A stretch of 36,630 nt of DNA from Chloroflexota bacterium (lineage in GTDB: Bacteria; Chloroflexota; Dehalococcoidia; Lucifugimonadales; Lucifugimonadaceae), in assembly GCA_022574675.1 (NCBI GenBank), contig JACZRO010000009.1, positions 1 through 36,630 of the forward strand, given 5' to 3'. Position 1 is the first letter of the stretch. Each line of letters starts with the position of its first letter. Both the position numbers and the translations under genes were made by a program. The notes below the pieces were generated by a model. The model was not told where the DNA came from, did no database searches, and was given only the letters and a program-made list of their open reading frames with translations. Below, one piece after another: positions 15,637-24,959 of this stretch.

Positions 15637-16797
15637 ATGCCGTTTTCCGAGTCTCCCCCGCGGGTCGCGCTCGTCTACTCCGACGACGTCTGGCGGTACG
15701 AGATGAGCGACACCCACCCACTGCTCCCCGTTCGCTGGAAGCGGACGTTCGACCTGATGGTGGCGGCCGGCCTGGTCGAGGCCCCCAACGTCTCGATCCT
15801 GCCACACCGGCCCGCTACCGTTGAAGACATTGAGCTGTGCCACTCCCCCGCCTATGTCGACGCCGTGAAGGCGCTCTCTTCCGGGCTTGAGTTGCCGGGG
15901 GAACCGTCGTACGGATTTGGACCCGGTGACAACCCGGTATTCAGCGGCATGTACGAGGCGAACGCACTGACCTCCGGGGGCACGATGGTGGCGGCGGAGG
16001 CCATCGAGAACGGCGCCGCAGACGTGGCGTTTAACTTCGCCGGAGGCCACCAGCACCACGCCATGGCGGACCGCGCATCCGGTTTCGGGGTGTTCAACGA
16101 CACGGTGATGGCCGCGCGCTGGCTGGCCGATCGCGGGCTCCGGGTCGCGTACGTCGACATCGATTGCCACCATGCCGACGGCGTGCAGGCGGGCTTCTAC
16201 GACTCGCCCGAGGTGCTAACCATCTCGCTGCACGAAAGCGGTCAGTTCCTGTTCCCGGGCGCCGGCAACGTCGACGAGTCCGGTCGTGGCGAAGGCGAGG
16301 GTTACTCGGTCAACGTGCCGTTGGCCCCGCACACGTCAGACAGCGCATATCTCGACGCTTTTGAGGCCGTGGTGCCTCCATTGGTCGAGGCGTTCCGACC
16401 TGACGTGCTGTTCACGCAGCTCGGCGTCGATACGCATGTGCTTGACCCGATCACGCACCTGCGCCTCACCGTGCAGGGCCATGCCGCAGTGGTTAGCCGG
16501 CTTAATGAGCTGGCGGCGAAGTGCGGCCGCTGGCTCGCCGTCGGCGGCGGCGGGTACGATCTCGGCGCCGTGGCGCGGGCATGGACCGTCGATCTAGCGA
16601 TCATGGCGGGCGTGGCTCTGCCGCCGGAGCTGCCGCCGGGGATAACGGATGCGGTCCCGGGGTCGCCCGCGATGACCACCTACGCCGACGACATCGAACC
16701 CAACGACGAGCTCATTGAGATGCAGGTACACGCCTTCAACGACCGCAGCGTCGAGCAGGTTCGAGAACTGATCTTCCCGCACTTTGGCCTGACGTAG
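15637..16797 (+). CDS. acuC: Histone deacetylase-family protein, AcuC-like deacetylase
   Basis: A 386-residue zinc-dependent deacetylase of the class I HDAC/AcuC family. AcuC in Bacillus removes acetyl groups from acetyl-CoA synthetase; the substrate here is not known. Catalytic features are FAGGHQHHA with the tandem histidines H140-H141, GFGVFNDTVMAA, VDIDCHHADGVQ with zinc ligands D176 and H178, LGVDTHVLDP with the third ligand D265, and the transition-state tyrosine Y307 in VGGGGYDLG. All residues required for catalysis are present. The protein is soluble with no signal peptide. It starts five bases after npdG, and the two genes form a unit that converges on dnaK. No acetyl-CoA synthetase or acetyltransferase gene is in the window. 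Confidence 0.92.
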   Translation: MPFSESPPRVALVYSDDVWRYEMSDTHPLLPVRWKRTFDLMVAAGLVEAPNVSILPHRPATVEDIELCHSPAYVDAVKALSSGLELPGEPSYGFGPGDNPVFSGMYEANALTSGGTMVAAEAIENGAADVAFNFAGGHQHHAMADRASGFGVFNDTVMAARWLADRGLRVAYVDIDCHHADGVQAGFYDSPEVLTISLHESGQFLFPGAGNVDESGRGEGEGYSVNVPLAPHTSDSAYLDAFEAVVPPLVEAFRPDVLFTQLGVDTHVLDPITHLRLTVQGHAAVVSRLNELAAKCGRWLAVGGGGYDLGAVARAWTVDLAIMAGVALPPELPPGITDAVPGSPAMTTYADDIEPNDELIEMQVHAFNDRSVEQVRELIFPHFGLT

Positions 16798-16869
16798 GCC
16801 CGTGGCATCCGTCTTCACCACACCCGAAAGACGTGGCTTGCTCCGCCCTCGCCCGGGTAGCCACCGCCG

Positions 16870-16900
16870 AGATTCTTCGTCGCAGGCTCCTCAGAATGAG
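16870..16900. repeat. Palindromic intergenic repeat fragment
   Basis: GATTCTTCGTCGCAGGCTCC followed by TCAGAATGAG has ATTCT/AGAAT arms (16872-16876, 16893-16897). It resembles a short interspersed palindrome of the ATTCTTCGTCGC...CTCCTCAGAATGA type seen between genes in many bacterial genomes. It lies between the convergent acuC and dnaK genes. Copy number cannot be judged from this window. Confidence 0.4.
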
Positions 16901-16939
16901 GATATGCGCGACCACGGTGGCCAGGACGCCATACCGCCT

Positions 16940-18856
16940 TTAGACCTCCCGAAACTCGCCTTCCACCGTCTCACCGTCCTCGTCGTCGCCGCCGTCATCA
17001 TCTGCCCCGGACGCGCCCTCGGGACCGGGAGCGCCGGGAGCGCCGGCCTGCGCGTATGCGGCCTGGCCGATCTTCTGGAGCGCGGTCTGGAGTTCATTGG
17101 TCGCGGCCGCCAGAGCCTCGGTCGACGAATCTCCGTCGGCCAGCAACTCCTTTAACCGGGCGACAACCTCATCGACCTCCGTTTTCAGCTCAGCCGGGAC
17201 GTTGTCGCCCTGCTCCTGCAGCAGCTTCTCGGCAGCAAAGACGGAGCTATCCGCGGCGTTGCGTGTCTCGACCGCCTCCCGCCGCCGCTGGTCTTCCTCG
17301 GCGTTGTCCTCGGCATCCCTGACGGCGCGGTCGATCTCGTTCTGGGACAACCCGGAGCGGCCGGTGATCGTGATGTGTTGCTCCCGGCTCGTCGCCTTGT
17401 CCGTTGCCGAGACGCTCAGGATGCCGTCCGCGTCGATATCGAACGTGACCTCGATCTGCGGGGCGCCGCGCGGCGCGGGAAGAATCCCGTCCAACATGAA
17501 CCGGCCGATCGAGGTGTTCTCAACGGCCATGCTGCGCTCACCCTGGAGCACGTGGATCTCGACCGATGCCTGGCTGTCGGCGGCGGTGCTGAACACCTCG
17601 GATTTGGAGGTCGGGATGGTGGTATTGCGCTGGATCAACGAGGTCATAACACCGCCCAGCGTCTCGATACCCATCGTGAGCGGCGTCACGTCCAGGAGCA
17701 GGACGTCCTTTACCTCCCCCTCGAGAACGCCGGCCTGGATGGCGGCGCCGATCGCGACCACCTCGTCAGGGTTGACCCCCTGGTGAGGGTCCTTGCCAAA
17801 GAGCTCCTTCACCTTCGACACCACTGCCGGCATCCGGGTCGTGCCGCCGACCAGGATAACCTCGTCGATGTCGGCCGCCGTCATCCCGGCGTCCTGCAGG
17901 GCGTTCTTCGTGGGAGCCACCGTGCGCTCGACCAGGTCTACGACAAGCTGCTCCAGTTTGGCGCGTGTCAGGGTCATCGTCAGGTGCTTCGGGCCGGTTG
18001 CGTCGGCCGTGATGAACGGCAGATTCAACTCAGTCTGCGTGACCGTCGACAGCTCGATCTTGGCCCGCTCACCCTCAACACGAAGACGCTGAAGCGCGGC
18101 CGGGTCGCTTCGCAGATCGATTCCGTTATCAGCCTGAAACTCGTTCGCCGCCCAGTCGACGACCGCCATGTCAAGGTCGTCGCCGCCGAGATGGGTGTCT
18201 CCGTTGGTCGACTTGACCTCGAAAACGCCGTCGCCGATCTGAAGGATCGTGACGTCGAAAGTCCCGCCGCCGAAGTCGTACACGGCGATCGTCTGGTCAA
18301 CCTTGCTCTCCATGCCGTACGCAAGCGCGGCCGCGGTCGGCTCGTTGATGATGCGCAACACCTCTAGCCCGGCGATCTCCCCGGCGACCTTTGTCGCCTC
18401 ACGCTGGCTGTCGTCAAAGTAGGCCGGGACGGTGATGACCGCCTTGTCGACTTTGCCGCCCAGCTTGGTCTCGGCGTCCTCTTTGAGCTTGCGAAGGACC
18501 ATCGCCGAAATCTCGGGCGGAGACTGCGGCTTGTCGTTGAACACCACGGCGACGTCCCCGGACGGGGCGGCCGTAAGCTTGAACGAAATCCGGTCCACGT
18601 CCTCCTTCACGGACGGGTCGTCGAACCGCCGGCCGATGAATCGCTTCACCGAGTACACGGTGTTCTCCGGGTTCGTGATCGCCTGGCGCCGCGCCAGTTC
18701 GCCGACGAACCGCTCGCCCGTCTTCGGGTTCACGGCCACCACGGACGGCGTCGTCCGCCGTCCCTCTTTGTTTTCGATGATCTCCGGTTCCCCGGCCTGC
18801 ATCACCGCCATCGCCGAGTTGGTCGTGCCCAGGTCGATTCCGATCGCCTTAGCCAT
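16940..18856 (-). CDS. dnaK: Hsp70 chaperone DnaK
   Basis: A 638-residue Hsp70 that binds exposed hydrophobic peptides under ATP control. The nucleotide-binding domain starts [19 protein letters not shown] and includes [15 protein letters not shown] and [13 protein letters not shown]. The interdomain linker is [18 protein letters not shown]. The substrate-binding domain contains [20 protein letters not shown]. The acidic C-terminal tail ([22 protein letters not shown]) resembles the EEVD-like tail of bacterial DnaK. Length is standard. It is the last gene of hspR-grpE-dnaK, separated from grpE by 105 bp containing two GC hairpins. No dnaJ follows in this window, which is unusual, since dnaJ commonly accompanies dnaK and grpE. 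Confidence 0.98.
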   Translation of the reverse strand: MAKAIGIDLGTTNSAMAVMQAGEPEIIENKEGRRTTPSVVAVNPKTGERFVGELARRQAITNPENTVYSVKRFIGRRFDDPSVKEDVDRISFKLTAAPSGDVAVVFNDKPQSPPEISAMVLRKLKEDAETKLGGKVDKAVITVPAYFDDSQREATKVAGEIAGLEVLRIINEPTAAALAYGMESKVDQTIAVYDFGGGTFDVTILQIGDGVFEVKSTNGDTHLGGDDLDMAVVDWAANEFQADNGIDLRSDPAALQRLRVEGERAKIELSTVTQTELNLPFITADATGPKHLTMTLTRAKLEQLVVDLVERTVAPTKNALQDAGMTAADIDEVILVGGTTRMPAVVSKVKELFGKDPHQGVNPDEVVAIGAAIQAGVLEGEVKDVLLLDVTPLTMGIETLGGVMTSLIQRNTTIPTSKSEVFSTAADSQASVEIHVLQGERSMAVENTSIGRFMLDGILPAPRGAPQIEVTFDIDADGILSVSATDKATSREQHITITGRSGLSQNEIDRAVRDAEDNAEEDQRRREAVETRNAADSSVFAAEKLLQEQGDNVPAELKTEVDEVVARLKELLADGDSSTEALAAATNELQTALQKIGQAAYAQAGAPGAPGPEGASGADDDGGDDEDGETVEGEFREV

Positions 18857-18904
18857 TTTTCAGTTGATTCCTCGTCAGATCTCTGTATCTCGGGTCGTCG
18901 TCGT

Positions 18905-18946
18905 GGGCCCCGTTTCCGGGCCCGGTCTGGTGGGTGCGGCGCACCC
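18905..18946 (-). other. Two hairpins in the grpE-dnaK spacer
   Basis: GGGCCC (18905-18910) pairs with GGGCCC (18918-18923), and GGGTGC (18932-18937) pairs with GCACCC (18941-18946). They lie between grpE and dnaK on the transcribed strand. They could mark RNA processing or adjust the relative amounts of GrpE and DnaK; neither has a T-tract. Confidence 0.4.
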
Positions 18947-18961
18947 CGGGAGTTCAAATAC

Positions 18962-19633
18962 TCACTTGTCTTCCGCTTCCGTTTCCGGCGGTTCCGGAGA
19001 TTGGGCGGGAGTGATCGATATCTGCACCTGTGCAGCCCTTATCACGTCGTCGCCCATCTTGTAACCCTTGCGCAGAACGTTTAGCACCATGCTCGACGGC
19101 ACCTCATCCGACTCCGCCGTGAGCAGCGCCTCGTGGAGCCTTGGATCAAAGGGTTCCCCTCCGCTCTCGAACGATTCGATGCCCTCCGACGAGAGCGCCT
19201 GGGTGAGAGCGCGACGGATACCGTCAAAGCCTTCGATCCATGATTCGTCGATGCCGTCCGGCCGTTCCACATCCAGGGCGGAGTCGAACTGATCCACCAC
19301 GTCCAGCACCCTTAAGGCCAGTCGCCGTGTCGCCGCATGTCGGATTTCGTCACGCTCCGCCGAAACGCGGTTGCGGTAGTTGACGAAATCCGCCTGCACG
19401 CGCTGGACCAGCGCTTTCAGCTCGTCCCGCTCCCGCATGGCGGCATCGAGGGGATCCTCGAACACAAGCGGCGCTTCGGATTCCGCCGTTTCGGACTCCG
19501 TCGCAGGGGGGTCCTCCCCGACACCGGCCTGTAGGCCGGTGGACTCGTCGTCCGGAGCCGGCCCATCCTTCGTTTTCTTCAACGCTTCCTCCCGGTTCAG
19601 CGCTTCCGGTCGCTCCCCTTTACTCGGGGACAT
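18962..19633 (-). CDS. grpE: GrpE nucleotide exchange factor
   Basis: A 223-residue co-chaperone that drives ADP release from DnaK. An acidic, low-complexity N-terminus (about 1-60) precedes the coiled-coil dimerisation helix (AMRERDELKALVQRVQADFVNYRNRVSAER). The beta domain carries the GrpE signature around LSSEGIESFESGGEPFDPRLHEA, SMVLNVLRKGYKMGDDVIRA and AQVQIS. The ATG at 19631-19633 lies inside the end of hspR (14-bp overlap), so translation is probably coupled to hspR. The total length is slightly above that of E. coli GrpE because of the N-terminal extension. Confidence 0.95.
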   Translation of the reverse strand: MSPSKGERPEALNREEALKKTKDGPAPDDESTGLQAGVGEDPPATESETAESEAPLVFEDPLDAAMRERDELKALVQRVQADFVNYRNRVSAERDEIRHAATRRLALRVLDVVDQFDSALDVERPDGIDESWIEGFDGIRRALTQALSSEGIESFESGGEPFDPRLHEALLTAESDEVPSSMVLNVLRKGYKMGDDVIRAAQVQISITPAQSPEPPETEAEDK

Positions 19634-20084
19634 CGTCAGGATCCGCGCCGACGTACTTCAAAAATGATCTCAACTCGGCTGTCGCCCGTATCGCGGCGGC
19701 ATCGAGCGTCTCCGTGGTCAACTCCGCCCCGTCCACGAGACGGCGCAACGGGCCGACAAGGTCCAGAACCAGGCCGACACCCGCCAGGTTCAGGCCCAGT
19801 TCGTCCACCAGTCGGCGGATTACGCGCAGCCGGAGGAGGTCTTCGTCCGAGTAGAGCCTGAGCTGGCCCCCGGTACGGGATGGTTGCACCAGCCCGACGC
19901 GCTCATACTTCCGCAGCGTCTGTGGATGCATCTCCAGCAGCCGGGCGGCGACACTGATTATGTAGACGCCCGTGAACCCGACGCCGCTCGCGTCGGTTCG
20001 GACGTTTCCCTGTTCAGCGACCAATTTCCCCGTCCGTCCAATCAGACCGTTAGCAGAGGTTCGCGACGAAGTTCGCCGCCGCAT
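19620..20084 (-). CDS. hspR: HspR-type MerR-family heat-shock repressor
   Basis: A 154-residue MerR-family regulator. The winged helix region IISVAARLLEMHPQTLRKYE followed by RVGLVQPSRTGGQLRLYSDEDL closely matches HspR, which represses dnaK operons by binding HAIR sites with DnaK as co-repressor. A coiled segment and a short C-terminal tail follow. The annotated ATG (20084) gives a 40-residue extension before the DNA-binding domain; it leaves only about ten bases of leader and has no ribosome site. A TTG at 20022-20024, preceded by GGACGGGG, is an alternative start. It is the promoter-proximal gene of the operon, unlike the actinobacterial dnaK-grpE-dnaJ-hspR order. A HAIR-like site overlaps its promoter, so autorepression is expected. 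Confidence 0.88.
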   Translation of the reverse strand: MRRRTSSRTSANGLIGRTGKLVAEQGNVRTDASGVGFTGVYIISVAARLLEMHPQTLRKYERVGLVQPSRTGGQLRLYSDEDLLRLRVIRRLVDELGLNLAGVGLVLDLVGPLRRLVDGAELTTETLDAAAIRATAELRSFLKYVGADPDDVPE

Positions 20085-20100
20085 TGGTTATACGGTGTGT

Positions 20101-20130
20101 ATCGTATGTCTTGATACGGAGCGTGTCAAT
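20101..20130 (-). promoter_or_regulatory. Promoter of hspR-grpE-dnaK with overlapping HAIR-like site
   Basis: On the minus strand -35 TTGACA (20124-20129), a 17-bp spacer and -10 TACGAT (20101-20106) form a near-consensus vegetative promoter. Overlapping the -35 is the 21-bp CTTGATA-N7-TGTCAAT (20110-20130, plus strand). It keeps the size and the TTGA/TCAA core of the HspR operator HAIR (CTTGAGT-N7-ACTCAAG), with nine of fourteen arm positions matching. Repressor bound here would block the -35 region. Confidence 0.65.
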
Positions 20131-20263
20131 GTTGTACGTGAAATACTCCGGCGTGCCGGTTTCACTACATCGGTTTGCCGCGATTTCATGTGAATTTAAC
20201 GAAATCTACCTGTAACCGCGTGCAATTACACAGAAATCGCAGTAAACTTCGGCGCTGCCAACA

Positions 20264-20281
20264 TTGTGACGACGGTCACGA
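20264..20281. promoter_or_regulatory. Palindromic operator candidate (Rex- or CRP/FNR-like)
   Basis: TTGTGACGACGGTCACGA has arms TTGTGAC and GTCACGA with one mismatch. It fits TTGTGA-N6-TCACAA, the Rex operator outline, at all but one fixed position, and also TGTGA-N6-TCACA of the CRP/FNR family. It lies 83 bp upstream of the small zinc-ribbon gene, in an unusually AT-rich stretch (about 20160-20360) between that gene and hspR. Confidence 0.45.
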
Positions 20282-20363
20282 ACAGTCGGCGCATGCATCT
20301 AATTCGCAAATCACAACGAATTCGGTCGCGGAAGTACCGTCGACCGCCGAACCAGGAAACTCA

Positions 20364-20531
20364 ATGATGACTCTCTACCTCAAGGCCTGTCCCCGCTGCC
20401 GCGGAGACATTCAGCTGGACACCGACCAGTACGGGCGCTATATGGAGTGCCTCCAGTGCGGATTCCTGATCCGCTCGAAGGCCGAAGACAAGCGCAACGC
20501 GGTCATGCCGTCCGCCAGGCGCGCCGCCTGA
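20364..20531 (+). CDS. Small zinc-ribbon protein (55 residues), function unknown
   Basis: MMTLYLKACPRCRGDIQLDT leads into a compact zinc ribbon, with cysteine pairs CPRC (9-12) and CLQC (about 32-35), followed by a basic tail (RSKAEDKRNAVMPSARRAA). The size and two-CxxC layout resemble small nucleic-acid-binding or transcription-associated ribbons, but I cannot name a family. AGGAA lies five bases before the first ATG; the second ATG at 20367 is also possible. The frame is open further upstream, but the ribosome site and the domain start support this ATG. A palindromic operator candidate lies upstream and a strong terminator follows, so it is a single-gene unit. Confidence 0.75.
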   Translation: MMTLYLKACPRCRGDIQLDTDQYGRYMECLQCGFLIRSKAEDKRNAVMPSARRAA

Positions 20532-20562
20532 CCAGCTGATCGCCCAGGCCAATCAAGCACTG

Positions 20563-20597
20563 GAGGCCCCGGTTCCGGCGAACCGGGGCCTCTTTGC
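20563..20597 (+). terminator. Strong intrinsic terminator
   Basis: A perfect 12-bp stem, GAGGCCCCGGTT (20563-20574) with AACCGGGGCCTC (20581-20592), has a 6-nt loop and is followed by TTTGCGTT. It ends the small zinc-ribbon gene. On the other strand it would also follow the DUF503 gene, about 50 bp beyond its stop. Confidence 0.8.
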
Positions 20598-20640
20598 GTT
20601 CCCGTTTATTCAGGAACCGCTGGGCCGAACCTCGGCCGCG

Positions 20641-20940
20641 TCAATCCAGATCGATCAAGTCCCGCTCGATATCGATAACGTCCGCCTCGAACAATTGCGC
20701 CTCGGCATACTCGACGACACGATCCATCATCTCCGTCGCGTGCCGCGCATCTCCGCTGACGGCGGCAATGCCGATACGGGCCGATTTGAGACGGTCCTGG
20801 TCCCCGACTTCAGCAATGCTGACCTCAAAACGGTGACGGATGCGGTCGATCAGTGACCGGACTATCTGGCGTTTGCCCTTTAACGACCGGTTGTCGTGCA
20901 ACCGGAGCGTAAGCCTGCATACGGCGACTCGCATCCACAC
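20641..20940 (-). CDS. DUF503 (YlxP-like) protein
   Basis: A protein of about 99 residues matching the DUF503 family: MRVAVCRLTLRLHDNRSLKG, then KRQIVRSLIDRIRHRFEVSI, AEVGDQDRLKSARIGIAAVS, and a helical end with AEAQLFEADVIDIERD. The family is a small ferredoxin-like fold, often encoded near ribosome-binding factor genes (rbfA/truB). Its molecular role is not settled. The GTG at 20940 has GAGAG seven bases upstream; an ATG two codons later (20932-20934) matches the usual family start and is equally plausible. The gene is divergent from rex and shares its upstream region. Confidence 0.85.
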   Translation of the reverse strand: MWMRVAVCRLTLRLHDNRSLKGKRQIVRSLIDRIRHRFEVSIAEVGDQDRLKSARIGIAAVSGDARHATEMMDRVVEYAEAQLFEADVIDIERDLIDLD

Positions 20941-21002
20941 ACTTTAGCTCTCGCGGACGGTCGCGTCGCGCGCGTTTTGTCACACACTCGTCACACGAAG
21001 AA

Positions 21003-21039
21003 GTTGATCGATCAACGCCGATTGTGATAAAACGCACGT
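21003..21039 (+). promoter_or_regulatory. rex promoter region with palindrome and Rex-like site
   Basis: GTTGATCGATCAAC (21003-21016) is a perfect 14-bp palindrome overlapping a possible -35 TTGATC (21004-21009). After 16 bp comes GATAAA (21026-21031), preceded by TG as in extended -10 promoters. The segment TTGTGATAAAACGCACGT (21022-21039) resembles a Rex operator in its left half and shares TGTGATAAA-N3-CAC with the region upstream of atpZ. This fits autoregulation of rex. Confidence 0.5.
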
Positions 21040-21096
21040 AACAAGGGTGAACTTCCACCCGCAACTCCTCCAGTGAGGTGTTGAAGGGCACGCGGC

Positions 21097-21789
21097 ATGA
21101 CCACTGACTTCACATCGGATCCCCCGGACGTACCTCGCCCGAGCGCAAACGCGCCCGAGGTCGTGGTCCAGCGCCTGCCCTTGTACGTCCGCGTCCTGGC
21201 GCAGTTCGACGCCGCGGGCTCCGAGATGGTTTCCTCCGAACAACTGGGCGCGCAACTCCAGATGACCCCCGCCCAAATCCGGAAGGACCTGAGTTATTTC
21301 GGCCGGTTCGGCAAGCAGGGCCGGGGCTACAACGTCAAGCGTCTTGCCATTGAGCTGCGCTCCATACTCGGCCTGGACCGCCAGTGGAACGCCGCGCTGG
21401 TCGGGGTTGGACGGCTTGGCCGGGCGATCATCGCCTACCCGGGATTTCGGCCCGAGGGGTTCTACGTCGTGGCAGCGTTCGACATCGATCCGAGCGTCAT
21501 CGGCTCCGCCGTCGGCGACCTCACAGTCCGCCCGATCGACCAGATCAAGAAAACGGTCGACGAGCTCGGCATCCGCATCGGTATCGTCGCCGTCCCCGCA
21601 GGGAACGCTCAGAGCGTGTTCGACGCCCTCGTAGAGGCCGGGATCAAGGCGATCCTGAACTACGCCCCTGTCGCGCCCCAGGTCCCCTTAGACGTCAAAG
21701 TACGCGGCGTCGACCCGGTCCTGGCGCTGCAGTCAATGACCTATTTCCTCAAGCCGCACGCCACCGAGGAATCAGCGGCCAACGGCTAG
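21097..21789 (+). CDS. rex: Redox-sensing transcriptional repressor Rex
   Basis: A 230-residue repressor that senses the NADH/NAD+ ratio; NADH releases it from DNA. An N-terminal winged helix (about 25-85) carries VSSEQLGAQLQMTPAQIRKD and the Rex hallmark LSYFGRFGKQGRGYNVKRLA. The Rossmann domain follows, with LVGVGRLGRAII (101-112), FDIDPSVIG for the adenine-ribose acidic residue, and GIVAVPAGNAQ. The C-terminal domain-swap helix ends MTYFLKPHATEESAANG. The length is typical of Rex. The ATG is preceded by GAAGGG. The gene stands beside the ATP synthase operon and converges on atpC. Rex regulates respiratory and ATP synthase genes in Streptomyces, which makes the location informative. Confidence 0.95.
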   Translation: MTTDFTSDPPDVPRPSANAPEVVVQRLPLYVRVLAQFDAAGSEMVSSEQLGAQLQMTPAQIRKDLSYFGRFGKQGRGYNVKRLAIELRSILGLDRQWNAALVGVGRLGRAIIAYPGFRPEGFYVVAAFDIDPSVIGSAVGDLTVRPIDQIKKTVDELGIRIGIVAVPAGNAQSVFDALVEAGIKAILNYAPVAPQVPLDVKVRGVDPVLALQSMTYFLKPHATEESAANG

Positions 21790-22039
21790 ATCCGCAGGCC
21801 TTCATACGATCGCCGCGCCCGTCATTCCCGTGGACACGGAAAACCGCTTCCGTCCCGCCGCATGAATGAGGGTGTCGAACGCTGACGGGCCGCAGGGGCC
21901 GTACAGCGACTATCAGGCGGCGGCCCCTCGGACATCAGAAGAGGCGGTCAAAAGCCCGTGGCAGACAAACTACACACGCGACACTCCCCGGAGTGGTCGT
22001 CGTCAATGGAAGTCCCTCGCGCCGGGACCCGGACCCCAA

Positions 22040-22498
22040 CTAGATCCCCGGGGTCGGCGCGCCCGGCACGGCGGGTGTCGCCGCCGAACGCCGGCGCCCG
22101 CGACGACGCGCCAGGCCGACGCGAACCTGGGCGCGCTGGAACGCCTGCAACGCACGCGTCAGGTCAACGTTCTCCGGCCTGTCCTCAACCAACCCGCCTG
22201 CCCTTTGGAGCGCGGCTTCCGCCCGCTCCAGGTCGATCTCGCTGTCCATCTCCGCCGTGTCGGCCAAGATCGTCACGCGGTTGTTAAGCACTTCCATGAA
22301 GCCGCCGGTGACGACGAGGACGGTCTCATCGTTTCCCGAGCGGACCGTCATCTCCCCGGGCTGCAACTGTGTCATCAAGGGCGCGTGGTTCGGAAGGATG
22401 CCAAGCTGGCCGTCAATTCCGGGCGCGACCAGCGCGTCCACCTCTTCCGAGAACACTTGTCTCTCGGCGGTGACGATCGTCAGTGTGAACGTGGCCAT
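22040..22498 (-). CDS. atpC: ATP synthase F1 epsilon subunit
   Basis: A 152-residue central-stalk subunit. The N-terminal beta-sandwich begins MATFTLTIVTAERQVFSEEV and contains APGIDGQLGILPNHAPLMTQ and VRSGNDETVLVVTGGFMEV. The C-terminal helical hairpin (about 87-135) has the usual alanine- and arginine-rich helices that can inhibit ATP hydrolysis. The C-terminus is extended by about 15 arginine- and proline-rich residues (RRGRRRSAATPAVPGAPTPG) beyond the usual length. It is the last gene of the operon, 47 bp after atpD. A CACTCC/GGAGTG hairpin near 21980-21995 is a possible weak terminator. Confidence 0.95.
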   Translation of the reverse strand: MATFTLTIVTAERQVFSEEVDALVAPGIDGQLGILPNHAPLMTQLQPGEMTVRSGNDETVLVVTGGFMEVLNNRVTILADTAEMDSEIDLERAEAALQRAGGLVEDRPENVDLTRALQAFQRAQVRVGLARRRGRRRSAATPAVPGAPTPGI

Positions 22499-22545
22499 TT
22501 ACTGGAGGCTCCATCCCCGAATCCCGGGCCGAATCAAAAACCGAA

Positions 22546-24039
<1,494 letters not shown>

Positions 24040-24054
24040 TTATCCGGGCGGGCG

Positions 24055-24915
24055 CTACTTGAGCGCCTCCACTCCGCCGACGATGTCCAGCATCTCGGAG
24101 GTGATCGCTTCCTGGCGTGCCTTGTTCAGCTCCAACGTCAGGTCTTCAATAAGATCGTTCGCAGCGTCTGTGGCGTTCTTCATCGCCACCATGCGGGCGG
24201 AATGCTCGCTCGCTATCGCCTCAAGAATGGCGTGGTAAACCTCCATCTCGATGTAGCGCGGGAGCAATTTTTCGAGGACGGTGATCGGGTCCGGCTCGTA
24301 GATGTATCCAACGGCCTCATCGGCGCTCAGGTCGGCAGGCTCGACCGGGATCAGGGTGTCGATGGCCGGCGCCTGCACGACCGTGTTGACGAATCGTGAG
24401 TACGCCAGCAACACCCTGTCCACGCCCGCCGACTCGAACAACTCGATAACCATGTTGGAGATGGGCCGCGTGTCCTCAACCGTCGGGTAATCGCCGATCC
24501 CCTGGAACACGGCCTTCAGCTCGTTGCCCGTCCGGAGGGTGAAGTCACGACCCTTCCTTCCCACGGCCACGACCGTCACCGGAGAGTCGATCTCCCTGAT
24601 CGTCCGCTCGACCGTCCGGGTCAGGTTGGTAACGAGGCCTCCAGCGAGCCCGCGGTCCGGGGTTATCAGGACGATGCCCGTCATCTGCACATCGCGCGCC
24701 TCAAGCAGCTGGACCGACGTGTCGTCAGACCCGCGCTCGATCGCCGCCAGGTGAGAGAGCACGGAGTTGATGTGCTCGGAATACGGTCGTCCGGCCACCA
24801 CCGCGTCCTGGGCGCGCCGCATCTTCGACGCCGCGATCATCTGCATGGCGCGGGTGATCTTCGCCGTGTTGGCGACGCTTCGGATTCGTCGTCTTAACTC
24901 TTGGGTGCTTGGCAT
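24055..24915 (-). CDS. atpG: ATP synthase F1 gamma subunit
   Basis: A 286-residue rotor shaft. The N-terminal helix MPSTQELRRRIRSVANTAKI followed by TRAMQMIAASKMRRAQ and the C-terminal helix YHAILEAIASEHSARMVAMK followed by NATDAANDLIEDLTLELNKA form the coiled coil inside the alpha-beta hexamer. The central Rossmann-like domain includes LITPDRGLAGGLVTNL. It lies 44 bp downstream of atpA. The ribosome site is weak, which may reflect the lower stoichiometry of gamma compared with alpha and beta. Confidence 0.97.
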   Translation of the reverse strand: MPSTQELRRRIRSVANTAKITRAMQMIAASKMRRAQDAVVAGRPYSEHINSVLSHLAAIERGSDDTSVQLLEARDVQMTGIVLITPDRGLAGGLVTNLTRTVERTIREIDSPVTVVAVGRKGRDFTLRTGNELKAVFQGIGDYPTVEDTRPISNMVIELFESAGVDRVLLAYSRFVNTVVQAPAIDTLIPVEPADLSADEAVGYIYEPDPITVLEKLLPRYIEMEVYHAILEAIASEHSARMVAMKNATDAANDLIEDLTLELNKARQEAITSEMLDIVGGVEALK

Positions 24916-24959
24916 GTGTGCTGGCGCTTCCGGGCAGAATCCGCCCGGCCGGCCGGCTC

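Noticed and set aside
17375-18367. A 330-codon plus-strand open frame antisense to dnaK
   Set aside because: It is a shadow of DnaK; its composition is arginine- and histidine-rich without domain patterns.
16940-20140. CIRCE element (HrcA control) upstream of the heat-shock operon
   Set aside because: No TTAGCACTC-N9-GAGTGCTAA pattern was seen; the site present fits HAIR and the operon encodes HspR.
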